In this document: positions 1 through 4,935 of the stretch, piece after piece | Numbering within the stretch: position 1 is the stretch's first letter | Layout of the letters: each line of letters opens with the position of its first letter | Source of the DNA: Rhodobacterales bacterium CG2_30_65_12 | Lineage (GTDB): Bacteria > Pseudomonadota > Alphaproteobacteria > Rhodobacterales > Rhodobacteraceae | Reading direction: 5' to 3' | DNA length: 5,860 nt | NCBI GenBank assembly: GCA_001873585.1 | Contig: MNZL01000125.1 | Coordinates: 1,018-6,877, forward strand | Notes under the pieces: generated by a model | What the model was told of the DNA's origin: nothing | The model's database searches: none | What the model saw: the letters and a program-made list of their open reading frames with translations, nothing else | Position numbers and translations under genes: made by a program

Positions 1-792
1 GGTAGGGGCAGCGTGGCGGGCGAGCACATCGGCACCGGCCATCAGCGCGAGCGGCTTGGCGGGCCGGTGCTTGCGCGTGCGCAATCGCGCGACCGCCTCG
101 GCGTTGGTCGCATCGCAGGCGAGGTGGAAGCCACCGAGGCCCTTGAGCGCGACGATCCTGCCGGCGAGAAGCGCCGCCGCCGCCAGCGCCACGGCCTCGC
201 CGGCCAATTCCACCCCGTTCCTCTCGGCCCAGGCGCGCGGGCCGCAGACGGGGCAGGCGATCGGCTGGGCGTGAAAGCGCCGGTCGGCGGGGTTTTCATA
301 CTCCGCCCGGCAGGCGGCGCACATCTCGAACCCCGCCATGGTGGTTTGCCTCCGGTCATAGGGCAGGCCGACGATGATGCTGAAGCGCGGCCCGCAATTG
401 GTGCAGTTGGTGAAGGGGTAGCGGTATCGCCGCGCGCCCGGATCGCGGATTTCGGCAAGGCAGTCGGGGCAGGTGGCGGCATCGGGCGTGATCCGGGTTT
501 CGGCGCCGGCCGGGCCGCTCGCGGCGATCTCGAAGCCGGTCGGGAGCGGGCGCGGCGCCGCCCATTCGGCCACCTCCACCGCATCCACCCGGGCGAGCGC
601 CGGGGCATCCTTGGCGAGCGCGCGGCGCAGCGCCTCAAGCGCCGCGCCGTTGCCGGCGGCGCGCACGAGCACCCCTTCGGCATCGTTGAACACATCGCCC
701 ACCAGCCCGAGCCGGCGCGCCAGGGTCCAGACGAAGGGGCGAAACCCCACCCCCTGCACCTGTCCGCGCACCCGGATCTGCCAAGCTTGCAT
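1..792 (-). CDS. hypF: HypF, [NiFe]-hydrogenase maturation carbamoyltransferase (N-terminal 264 residues, partial)
   Basis: HypF uses carbamoyl phosphate and ATP to make carbamoyl-adenylate and passes the carbamoyl group to the C-terminal Cys of HypE, the first step towards the CN ligands of the [NiFe] site. It acts in the cytoplasm. The reading frame is open from an ATG at 792-790 to the left edge, exactly 264 codons. An acylphosphatase domain comes first, with VRGQVQGVGFRPFVW at residues 8-22; R18 and N36 match the catalytic Arg and Asn of E. coli HypF. Two zinc-finger-like units follow, each CxxC-x18-CxxC: C108/C111/C130/C133 and C158/C161/C180/C183. A YrdC-like domain starts near residue 200 (GRIVALKGLGGFHLACDATN, then TRKHRPAKPLALM). 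The family is about 750 residues, so roughly a third is present. GAGGGGG at 797-803 is a plausible ribosome binding site. Identification is firm; whether the rest is intact is unknown. Confidence 0.96.
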   Translation of the reverse strand, partial: MQAWQIRVRGQVQGVGFRPFVWTLARRLGLVGDVFNDAEGVLVRAAGNGAALEALRRALAKDAPALARVDAVEVAEWAAPRPLPTGFEIAASGPAGAETRITPDAATCPDCLAEIRDPGARRYRYPFTNCTNCGPRFSIIVGLPYDRRQTTMAGFEMCAACRAEYENPADRRFHAQPIACPVCGPRAWAERNGVELAGEAVALAAAALLAGRIVALKGLGGFHLACDATNAEAVARLRTRKHRPAKPLALMAGADVLARHAAPT

Positions 793-813
793 CGTTCCCC
801 CTCGCCCTTTCAT

Positions 814-843
814 CTTGCAACAAATATCCCCGCCGGAGGCAAG
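814..843 (-). repeat. Palindrome-flanked GCCTCCGGCGGGGATATTT element, Rhodobacterales-type intergenic motif
   Basis: Read on the minus strand, this 30-nt stretch carries GCCTCCGGCGGGGATATTT and is bounded by CTTGC and GCAAG, which are complementary. The core CCTCCGGCGGGG can form a short stem. From memory, closely similar strings recur in intergenic regions of Rhodobacterales genomes; I cannot count copies here and see only this one. It lies 21 bp upstream of the hypF start, so it would be in the hypF 5' leader, and it also marks the left border of the decayed transposase region. A role as terminator, processing site or protein-binding site cannot be decided from one copy. Confidence 0.4.
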
Positions 844-893
844 AAGTTTGGCCCCGTACCAACACACGCGATTCCGCCCGGGGGGAAACGGGT

Positions 894-1202
894 GAGTTCA
901 TTTTCAAGAGATAAGGCTGAGGAGGACTTGCGCGTTTCATCCCGCCTTCGATCCGGGCCAGTCGTGGCGCTGCTCAAGCCAGGCGATATCGTGAAAGACG
1001 GTCGTGCGGCGGGTTTCGATGGGGCCGTGATCAGGATCGACCCTCTCACGAAGGCAGGCGGAAAAGGCCGCAGTGGAGCGGGCTTGTCTTTGCCAAACTC
1101 GATGATCGCGGTGAAGGTCTCGGCCCCAGCCGCCTCCGCAATGAGCTGTCGCAGGTCCGGCAAATCTGCAAAATGCCCCAGAAAAATAACACTCTCCAGC
1201 AT
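894..1202 (-). pseudogene. Decayed ISAs1-family transposase remnant (internal deletions, frameshift)
   Basis: Three collinear pieces on the minus strand resemble ISAs1-family (H-repeat-like) DDE transposases. Piece 1 (about 1202-1062) reads GHFADLPDLRQ, then AGAETFTAIIEFGKDKPAPL, like the family N-terminus (HFADLPDPRQ...AGAExFTxIxxFG); only about five residues separate the two motifs where roughly 20 are usual. Piece 2 (about 1053-937), in another frame, reads VDPDHGPIETRR, then HDIAWLEQRHDWPGSKAG and a TGA, matching the late conserved region DHGRIETRxxxV...WLQxRHDWPGLKA. Piece 3 (about 938-894), back in the first frame, reads ETRKSSSALSLENEL, weakly like ETRYYISSL. The central part with the DDE residues (around 200 residues of a 370-390 residue protein) and the C-terminus are missing. 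The element cannot be active. Family assignment rests on remembered conserved motifs. No terminal inverted repeats or target duplications could be identified. Confidence 0.72.
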
Positions 1203-1330
1203 CGCGCCTTCGCGCGTGGCGATCTTTGCAACCGCCCGATAAAACCAATTGGGAACCCACAGATTCAGCATCTGCGCGAAGTGTCGCGCGCGAACTTGCT
1301 CGATTACCCTGAACCAAATTCCCAAAGGGC

Positions 1331-1359
1331 TTGCGTTGCGCCCTGAACGCGCGTATCTC
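1331..1359 (+). promoter_or_regulatory. Weak sigma70-like promoter candidate for the rpmC unit
   Basis: TTGCGT at 1331-1336 and TATCTC at 1354-1359 are separated by 17 bp, the usual spacing. Each hexamer keeps only three consensus bases (TTG and TAT). If real, transcription would start near 1366 and give a leader of about 70 nt containing the hairpin at 1396-1426. The call depends mostly on the need for a start site downstream of the IS relic. The sequence match alone is poor. Confidence 0.2.
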
Positions 1360-1395
1360 GCACCCTTCACACGAACTCCACCGGATTCGGCGTGA

Positions 1396-1426
1396 CCTTT
1401 CGGGGCGCCCCGGTGATGTTGAAAGG
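1396..1426 (+). promoter_or_regulatory. rpmC leader hairpin that could mask the Shine-Dalgarno sequence
   Basis: A perfect 12-bp palindrome, CGGGGCGCCCCG (1401-1412), lies inside a pair of complementary arms: CCTTTC at 1396-1401 and GAAAGG at 1421-1426. The right arm includes the AAAGGA that serves as ribosome binding site for the ATG at 1436. The outer pairing would occlude the site and the inner GC-rich stem would hold it together. There is no T-tract, so it is not an obvious terminator. Regulation is inferred from the pairing alone. Confidence 0.35.
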
Positions 1427-1435
1427 ACAAAGGCG

Positions 1436-1642
1436 ATGAACGCCAAGGAACTGCGCGACAAGAGCGCTGACCAGCTCAAAGAGCAGCTGGCCGACCTCAA
1501 GAAAGAGAGCTTCAACCTGCGTTTTCAGCAAGCCACCGGCGCGCTGGAAAACTCCGCCCGCGTGCGCCGGGTGCGCCGTGATGCGGCCCGCGTGAAGACG
1601 ATCCTCAACGAAAAAGCCGCCCAAGCGGCTGTCACCGAGTAA
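1436..1642 (+). CDS. rpmC: 50S ribosomal protein L29
   Basis: L29 is a small two-helix protein of the large subunit that binds 23S rRNA next to L23 near the peptide exit tunnel, where it contributes to the docking area for nascent-chain factors. The product is 68 residues. It carries the diagnostic KESFNLRFQQATGALEN at residues 23-39, followed by a basic helix (RVRRVRRDAARVKTIL). The frame extends upstream to 1331, but the ATG at 1436 is chosen because MNAKELRDKSADQL is the normal L29 start and AAAGGA sits about 8 nt ahead. It is the first visible gene of the cluster; its customary upstream neighbour rplP is missing. rpsQ follows after 13 nt. Confidence 0.97.
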   Translation: MNAKELRDKSADQLKEQLADLKKESFNLRFQQATGALENSARVRRVRRDAARVKTILNEKAAQAAVTE

Positions 1643-1655
1643 AGGGAGCCTCAAG

Positions 1656-1886
1656 ATGCCCAAACGTATCCTGCAAGGCACCGTGACCTCGGACGCCAAC
1701 GCCCAGACCGTCACCGTGCAGGTCGAGCGTCGTTACAAGCACCCGCTCCTTCACAAGACCATACGGTCGACCAAGAAGTATCGGGCCCACGACGAGAGCA
1801 ACACGTTCAAAGTCGGCGACAAGGTGCGCATTCAGGAATGTGCGCCGAAGTCGAAAACCAAGCGCTGGGAAGTGGTCACCGCCTGA
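1656..1886 (+). CDS. rpsQ: 30S ribosomal protein S17
   Basis: S17 is an OB-fold primary binding protein of the 5' domain of 16S rRNA and is needed early in 30S assembly. The product is 76 residues, within the family range (E. coli has 84). The N-terminal strand RILQGTVTSDANAQTVTVQV is typical; the conserved KKYRAHDE is at 40-47 and VGDKVRIQE at 53-61, followed by CAPKSKTKRWEVV near the C-terminus. AAAGGGAGCC ahead of the ATG serves as ribosome binding site. It lies 13 nt after rpmC and 63 nt before rplN, the second-longest gap in the cluster. Confidence 0.97.
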   Translation: MPKRILQGTVTSDANAQTVTVQVERRYKHPLLHKTIRSTKKYRAHDESNTFKVGDKVRIQECAPKSKTKRWEVVTA

Positions 1887-1915
1887 GCGGCCACATCCCA
1901 GTTTGATCGAAACCA

Positions 1916-1931
1916 TGGGGTCGTCACCCCA
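1916..1931 (+). promoter_or_regulatory. Small hairpin in the rpsQ-rplN spacer
   Basis: TGGGGT (1916-1921) and ACCCCA (1926-1931) form a perfect 6-bp stem with a CGTC loop. It ends 6 nt before the rplN ribosome binding site AGGAGA (1938-1943). No T-tract follows, so a standard intrinsic terminator is unlikely. It may stabilise or punctuate the transcript or influence rplN initiation; the stem is short and could also be chance. Confidence 0.35.
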
Positions 1932-1949
1932 AAGGTCAGGAGAAACCAC

Positions 1950-2318
1950 ATGATCCAGATGCAGACCAATCTGGATGTCGCTGACAACTCCGGCGCTCGC
2001 CGGGTGCAGTGCATCAAGGTTCTGGGTGGGTCCAAGCGTAAATACGCCTCCGTCGGCGACATCATTGTCGTCTCGGTGAAGGAAGCCATCCCGCGCGGTC
2101 GCGTGAAGAAAGGCGACGTGCGCAAAGCCGTCGTCGTGCGCACCGCCAAGGAAGTCCGCCGCGAAGACGGCACCGCGATCCGCTTTGATCGCAACGCCGC
2201 CGTGATCCTCACCAACAACAACGAGCCGCTCGGCACCCGTATCTTCGGGCCGGTGGTGCGTGAGTTGCGCGCGAAGAACTTCATGAAGATCATCTCGCTC
2301 GCGCCGGAGGTGCTGTGA
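1950..2318 (+). CDS. rplN: 50S ribosomal protein L14
   Basis: L14 is a five-stranded beta-barrel protein on the interface side of the 50S subunit. It contacts 23S rRNA and L19, takes part in an intersubunit bridge, and is the target of the silencing factor RsfS. The product has the standard 122 residues, with SGARRVQCIKVLGG at 14-27, a basic stretch PRGRVKKGDVRKAVVVRT at 48-65, and the C-terminal signature GTRIFGPVVRELR at 95-107. AGGAGA at 1938-1943 supports the ATG. Its TGA stop shares its final A with the ATG of rplX, so the two are probably translationally coupled. Confidence 0.98.
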   Translation: MIQMQTNLDVADNSGARRVQCIKVLGGSKRKYASVGDIIVVSVKEAIPRGRVKKGDVRKAVVVRTAKEVRREDGTAIRFDRNAAVILTNNNEPLGTRIFGPVVRELRAKNFMKIISLAPEVL

Positions 2319-2623
2319 TGGCCGCGAAACTCAAGAAGGGCGACAAGGTCATCGTGCTCGCCGGCAAGGACAAGGGCAAACAGGGTGAGATCACCCAAGT
2401 GATGCCGAAGGATGGCAAGGCCGTTGTCGACGGCATCAACATGTTCATCCGTCACACCAAGCAGACCCAGACCAGCCAGGGCGGTCGGCTGCCGAAAGCG
2501 ATGCCGATCGAGCTGTCGAACCTGGCGCTTCTCGACAAGAACGGCAAGGCCACCCGCGTCGGCTTCCGCGAGGAAGACGGCAAGAAAGTTCGTTTCGCCA
2601 AGACCACGGGGGATGTGATCTGA
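2318..2623 (+). CDS. rplX: 50S ribosomal protein L24
   Basis: L24 is an assembly-initiating protein of the 50S subunit that binds the 5' domain of 23S rRNA and lies near the exit tunnel. The 101-residue product carries a KOW motif near its start (GDKVIVLAGKDKGKQGEI, residues 8-25) and the family string FIRHTKQTQTSQGG in the middle. A GTG at 2315 is in frame just upstream, but the ATG at 2318 gives the usual MAAKLKKGD start and is better spaced from GGAGG at 2306-2310, which lies inside the end of rplN. Both ends overlap their neighbours by 1 nt, typical of coupled translation. Confidence 0.97.
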   Translation: MAAKLKKGDKVIVLAGKDKGKQGEITQVMPKDGKAVVDGINMFIRHTKQTQTSQGGRLPKAMPIELSNLALLDKNGKATRVGFREEDGKKVRFAKTTGDVI

Positions 2624-3186
2624 TGCTTGATACCGCGACTTATACCCCGCGTCTGAAGTCGGTCTACCGCGATACGATCCGCGCCGCGCTCAAGGAAGAG
2701 TTTGGCTACAAGAACGACATGATGATCCCGCGCCTCGACAAGATCGTGCTCAACATCGGTTGCGGCACCGAGGCGGTGAAGGATAGCAAGAAGGCCAAGT
2801 CGGCCCAGGAAGACCTCAGCAAGATCGCCGGCCAGCAGGCCTTGATTACCAAGGCCAAGAAGTCGATCGCCTCGTTCCGGGTGCGCGAAGACATGCCGCT
2901 TGGCGCCAAGGTCACACTCCGGGGCGACCGGATGTATGAATTCCTCGACCGCCTGATCACCGTGGCAATGCCGCGTGTGCGCGACTTCCGTGGCGTGCCC
3001 GGCAAGAGCTTCGATGGCCGTGGCAACTACGCCATGGGCCTCAAGGAACACATCGTCTTCCCCGAGATCGAATTCGACAAGGTCGATGAGGTCTGGGGTA
3101 TGGACATCGTGATCGCCACGACCGCGCAGACCGACGCGGAAGCCAAGGCGCTGTTGAAGCATTTCAACATGCCGTTCAACAGCTGA
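2623..3186 (+). CDS. rplE: 50S ribosomal protein L5
   Basis: L5 binds 5S rRNA and helps anchor the 5S ribonucleoprotein in the central protuberance, where it also touches P-site tRNA and S13. The product has 187 residues. Recognisable blocks are PRLDKIVLNIG (36-46), FRVREDMPLGAKVTLRG (85-101), RDFRGVPGKSFDGRGNY (120-136) and GLKEHIVFPEI (139-149). The start overlaps the rplX stop by one base. The upstream G-rich stretch (about 2608-2612) is only a modest ribosome binding site, so initiation probably depends on ribosomes arriving from rplX. rpsN follows after 19 nt. Confidence 0.98.
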   Translation: MLDTATYTPRLKSVYRDTIRAALKEEFGYKNDMMIPRLDKIVLNIGCGTEAVKDSKKAKSAQEDLSKIAGQQALITKAKKSIASFRVREDMPLGAKVTLRGDRMYEFLDRLITVAMPRVRDFRGVPGKSFDGRGNYAMGLKEHIVFPEIEFDKVDEVWGMDIVIATTAQTDAEAKALLKHFNMPFNS

Positions 3187-3205
3187 GCCTCGGAGGACAA
3201 GAGTA

Positions 3206-3511
3206 ATGGCCAAGAAATCTATGATCGCCCGCGAGGCAAAGCGGCAGAAGCTGGTAAACCAGTATGCCACCCGCCGTGCGGCGCTGAAAGTCATCGTCAA
3301 CGACCAGGCGCGCCCGATGGAAGAGCGCTTTCGGGCGTCTCTGAAACTGGCGAAACTGCCGCGTAACAGCTCGGCAACGCGGCTGCACAACCGCTGCCAA
3401 CTCACCGGGCGTCCGCACGCCTACTACCGCAAACTGAAGGTCAGCCGGATCGCGCTGCGTGAGCTCGGCTCGCACGGCCAGATCCCCGGCCTCGTGAAAT
3501 CGAGCTGGTAA
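3206..3511 (+). CDS. rpsN: 30S ribosomal protein S14, long zinc-free (C-minus) form
   Basis: S14 belongs to the head of the 30S subunit, contacts S3, S10 and S19, and is needed late in assembly. The product has 101 residues, the length of the long form. The C-terminal block LPRNSSATRLHNRC at 51-64, continuing QLTGRPHAYYRKLKVSR at 65-81, is diagnostic. Only one cysteine (C64) is present, so the two CxxC pairs that bind zinc in the short type are absent; the protein should not depend on zinc. GGAGGAC at 3191-3197 is a clear ribosome binding site. rpsH follows after 12 nt. Confidence 0.98.
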   Translation: MAKKSMIAREAKRQKLVNQYATRRAALKVIVNDQARPMEERFRASLKLAKLPRNSSATRLHNRCQLTGRPHAYYRKLKVSRIALRELGSHGQIPGLVKSSW

Positions 3512-3523
3512 GGAGAGAGTGAG

Positions 3524-3916
3524 ATGAACGATCCTATCGGCGATATGCTCACCCGCATCCGCAACTCCCAGATGCGCGGCAAGGCGCACGTCTCGACCCC
3601 GGCATCAAAGCTGCGCGCCTGGGTGCTCGATGTGCTCCTCGCAGAGGGCTACATCCGCGGCTACGAGGCCGGCACCGACACCAACGGTCACCCGACCCTC
3701 GAAATCGCCCTCAAGTACTACGAAGGCTCCCCGGTTATCCGCGAGATCAAGCGGGTATCGAAACCGGGCCGTCGTGTCTACATGGGCGCCAAGGAGATTC
3801 CGCATGTCCGTCAGGGCCTCGGTGTCTCGATCGTCTCCACGCCGCAGGGCGTGATGTCGGATGCAAGCGCACGCGCGGCCAATGTTGGCGGCGAAGTGCT
3901 CTGCACCGTGTTCTAA
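3524..3916 (+). CDS. rpsH: 30S ribosomal protein S8
   Basis: S8 is a primary 16S rRNA binder that nucleates the central domain. In E. coli it also represses the spc operon by binding its mRNA near the start of rplE. The product has 130 residues. It has the N-terminal DPIGDMLTRIRN at 3-14 and the C-terminal RNA-binding part with GVSIVSTPQGVMSD at 100-113, ending in GGEVLCTVF. A purine-rich AAGGAGAGAG precedes the ATG. The stop TAA is part of TAAGGAGG, so the end of rpsH supplies the ribosome binding site of rplF. I do not see an obvious E. coli-like S8 target in this window. Confidence 0.98.
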   Translation: MNDPIGDMLTRIRNSQMRGKAHVSTPASKLRAWVLDVLLAEGYIRGYEAGTDTNGHPTLEIALKYYEGSPVIREIKRVSKPGRRVYMGAKEIPHVRQGLGVSIVSTPQGVMSDASARAANVGGEVLCTVF

Positions 3917-3928
3917 GGAGGTCTGGCA

Positions 3929-4462
3929 ATGTCTCGTATTGGCAAGAAACCGGTCGAGCTGCCCGGTGGCGTAACCGCTGCCGTGTCCGGCCAGACCATC
4001 GAGGTGAAGGGGCCGAAGGGCATCCGCAGCTTCACCGCGACCGACGACGTGTCGATCAAGGTGGAAGAGGGCGCCGTGCAGGTACACCCGCGCGGCACCT
4101 CGAAGCGCGCGCGCCAGCAGTGGGGCATGAGCCGCACGATGGTGCAAAACCTCGTCACCGGGGTCACCGATGGCTTCAAGCGTGAGCTTGAGATCACCGG
4201 CGTCGGCTACCGCGCCCAGATGCAGGGCAACGTGCTCAAGCTGAACCTCGGCTACTCCCACGATGTAAACTTCGAACCGCCTGCGGGCGTGACCGTCTCG
4301 GCACCGAAACAGACCGAGATCGTCGTCGAAGGCATTGATCAGCAGCTCGTCGGCCAGGTCGCGGCCAATATCCGCGAATGGCGTGGACCCGAGCCCTACA
4401 AGGGCAAGGGTATCCGCTACAAAGGCGAGTTCATCTTCCGCAAGGAAGGCAAGAAGAAGTAA
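3929..4462 (+). CDS. rplF: 50S ribosomal protein L6
   Basis: L6 is a two-domain protein at the base of the L7/L12 stalk that binds helix 97 and the sarcin-ricin region of 23S rRNA and contacts the GTPase centre. The product has the standard 177 residues. It starts MSRIGKKPVELPGGV, has ITGVGYRAQ at 89-97 between the two homologous halves, and shows the bacterial signature PEPYKGKGIRY at 154-164, followed by a lysine-rich tail. A near-perfect Shine-Dalgarno sequence, AAGGAGG at 3915-3921, fixes the ATG and is the strongest in the cluster. rplR follows after 11 nt. Confidence 0.98.
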   Translation: MSRIGKKPVELPGGVTAAVSGQTIEVKGPKGIRSFTATDDVSIKVEEGAVQVHPRGTSKRARQQWGMSRTMVQNLVTGVTDGFKRELEITGVGYRAQMQGNVLKLNLGYSHDVNFEPPAGVTVSAPKQTEIVVEGIDQQLVGQVAANIREWRGPEPYKGKGIRYKGEFIFRKEGKKK

Positions 4463-4473
4463 GGACCGGACAC

Positions 4474-4833
4474 ATGGCAAACAGCAAACGGACCCTGTTC
4501 CTCAAGCGCCGCCAGCGCGTTCGGAACAAACTTCGCAAGGGCAATGTTGGCAAGGTGCGCCTCTCGGTGCATCGCTCGAACAAGAACATCAGCGCCCAGT
4601 TGATCGACGACGTGAACGGCGTGACCATCGCTTCGGCCTCCTCGTTGGAGAAGGATCTCGGCGTGGTCGGCAAGAACAACGTGGTAGCCGCCGCCAAGGT
4701 GGGCGCCACGCTGGCCGAGCGCGCGAAGAAAGCCGAGGTAGAAACCTGCTATTTCGATCGTGGCGGCTTTCTGTTCCACGGGCGTGTGAAGGCGCTCGCC
4801 GACGCCGCCCGCGAAGGTGGGCTTAAGTTCTGA
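4474..4833 (+). CDS. rplR: 50S ribosomal protein L18
   Basis: L18 binds 5S rRNA together with L5 and helps attach it to the large subunit. The product has 119 residues: a basic N-terminus (KRTLFLKRRQRVRNKLRKG), the conserved RLSVHRSNKNISAQLID at 29-45, and the C-terminal block YFDRGGFLFHGRVKALADAA at 93-112, ending REGGLKF. The open frame runs further upstream (to 4378, inside rplF), but the ATG at 4474 is chosen because it gives the family start and has AAGGA at 4461-4465, overlapping the rplF stop. It is followed by an unusually long 102-nt spacer before rpsE. Confidence 0.98.
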   Translation: MANSKRTLFLKRRQRVRNKLRKGNVGKVRLSVHRSNKNISAQLIDDVNGVTIASASSLEKDLGVVGKNNVVAAAKVGATLAERAKKAEVETCYFDRGGFLFHGRVKALADAAREGGLKF

Positions 4834-4935
4834 ACTCTGCGGGAGGCGGCCACGCCTCCCCGATAACCCGGGAGCGATGCTCACCTGGGTTGGAAACACC
4901 GGTGCCAAGCGCACCACCTTTGAAAGGACTGCTCA
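4834..4935 (+). promoter_or_regulatory. Structured rplR-rpsE spacer with three consecutive hairpins
   Basis: This 102-nt gap contrasts with the 11-19 nt gaps elsewhere. Three stems can be drawn by eye. The first is GGGAGGCG/CGCCTCCC (4841-4848 with 4853-4860) with a GCCA loop, a perfect 8-bp stem. The second pairs 4865-4875 with 4879-4891, with AACCC/GGGTT outside, GAGC/GCTC inside and a 2-nt bulge. The third is GGTGC/GCACC (4901-4905 with 4911-4915). CCTTT (4917-4921) then abuts AAAGG (4923-4927), the rpsE ribosome binding site. No T-tract follows any stem. This could be an mRNA-binding site for autoregulation, a processing site, or a partial attenuator; none can be chosen from one sequence. 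Confidence 0.5.

Larger units (their letters stand above)
1203..1435 (+). other. Leader/intergenic region upstream of rpmC, no gene recognised
   Basis: No coding sequence is supported here. A minus-strand frame runs through it (it would give NLWVPNWFYRAVAKIATREGA just ahead of the transposase-like start), but I recognise nothing in that peptide. No L16 (rplP) C-terminus is visible on the plus strand, although rplP normally lies immediately before rpmC. The last 100 nt must contain the rpmC translation signals and, unless transcription reads in from outside the window, a promoter for the ribosomal protein unit. Confidence 0.5.

Noticed and set aside
13..1242. 409-codon plus-strand open frame
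   Set aside because: It is antisense to hypF and the transposase relic; its translation is low-complexity Arg/Gly/Ala-rich and matches no family, as expected for the opposite strand of GC-rich coding DNA.
810..1430. 206-codon minus-strand frame as an intact unknown gene
   Set aside because: Only its middle part resembles protein, and that resembles a truncated ISAs1 transposase N-terminus. The matching downstream region is in another frame, and its start lies against the rpmC start with no ribosome binding site.
793..1435. Small RNA gene, tRNA, CRISPR or phage attachment site in the gene-poor stretch
   Set aside because: No cloverleaf, no spaced direct repeats and no integrase or tRNA 3' end were seen; the IS relic explains part of the stretch.
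2452..3405. 317-codon minus-strand frame
   Set aside because: Antisense to rplX, rplE and rpsN, all of which are unmistakable on the plus strand.
3605..4480. 291-codon minus-strand frame
   Set aside because: Antisense to rpsH and rplF; a GC-rich shadow with no independent start signal.
4335..4826. 163-codon plus-strand frame overlapping the end of rplF and most of rplR
   Set aside because: Out-of-frame reading of two conserved ribosomal genes; very Arg/Ser-rich with no family motif.
4841..4891. Intrinsic terminator between rplR and rpsE
   Set aside because: The stems are good but no T-tract follows either one, and rpsE has no clear promoter, so full termination here is unlikely.
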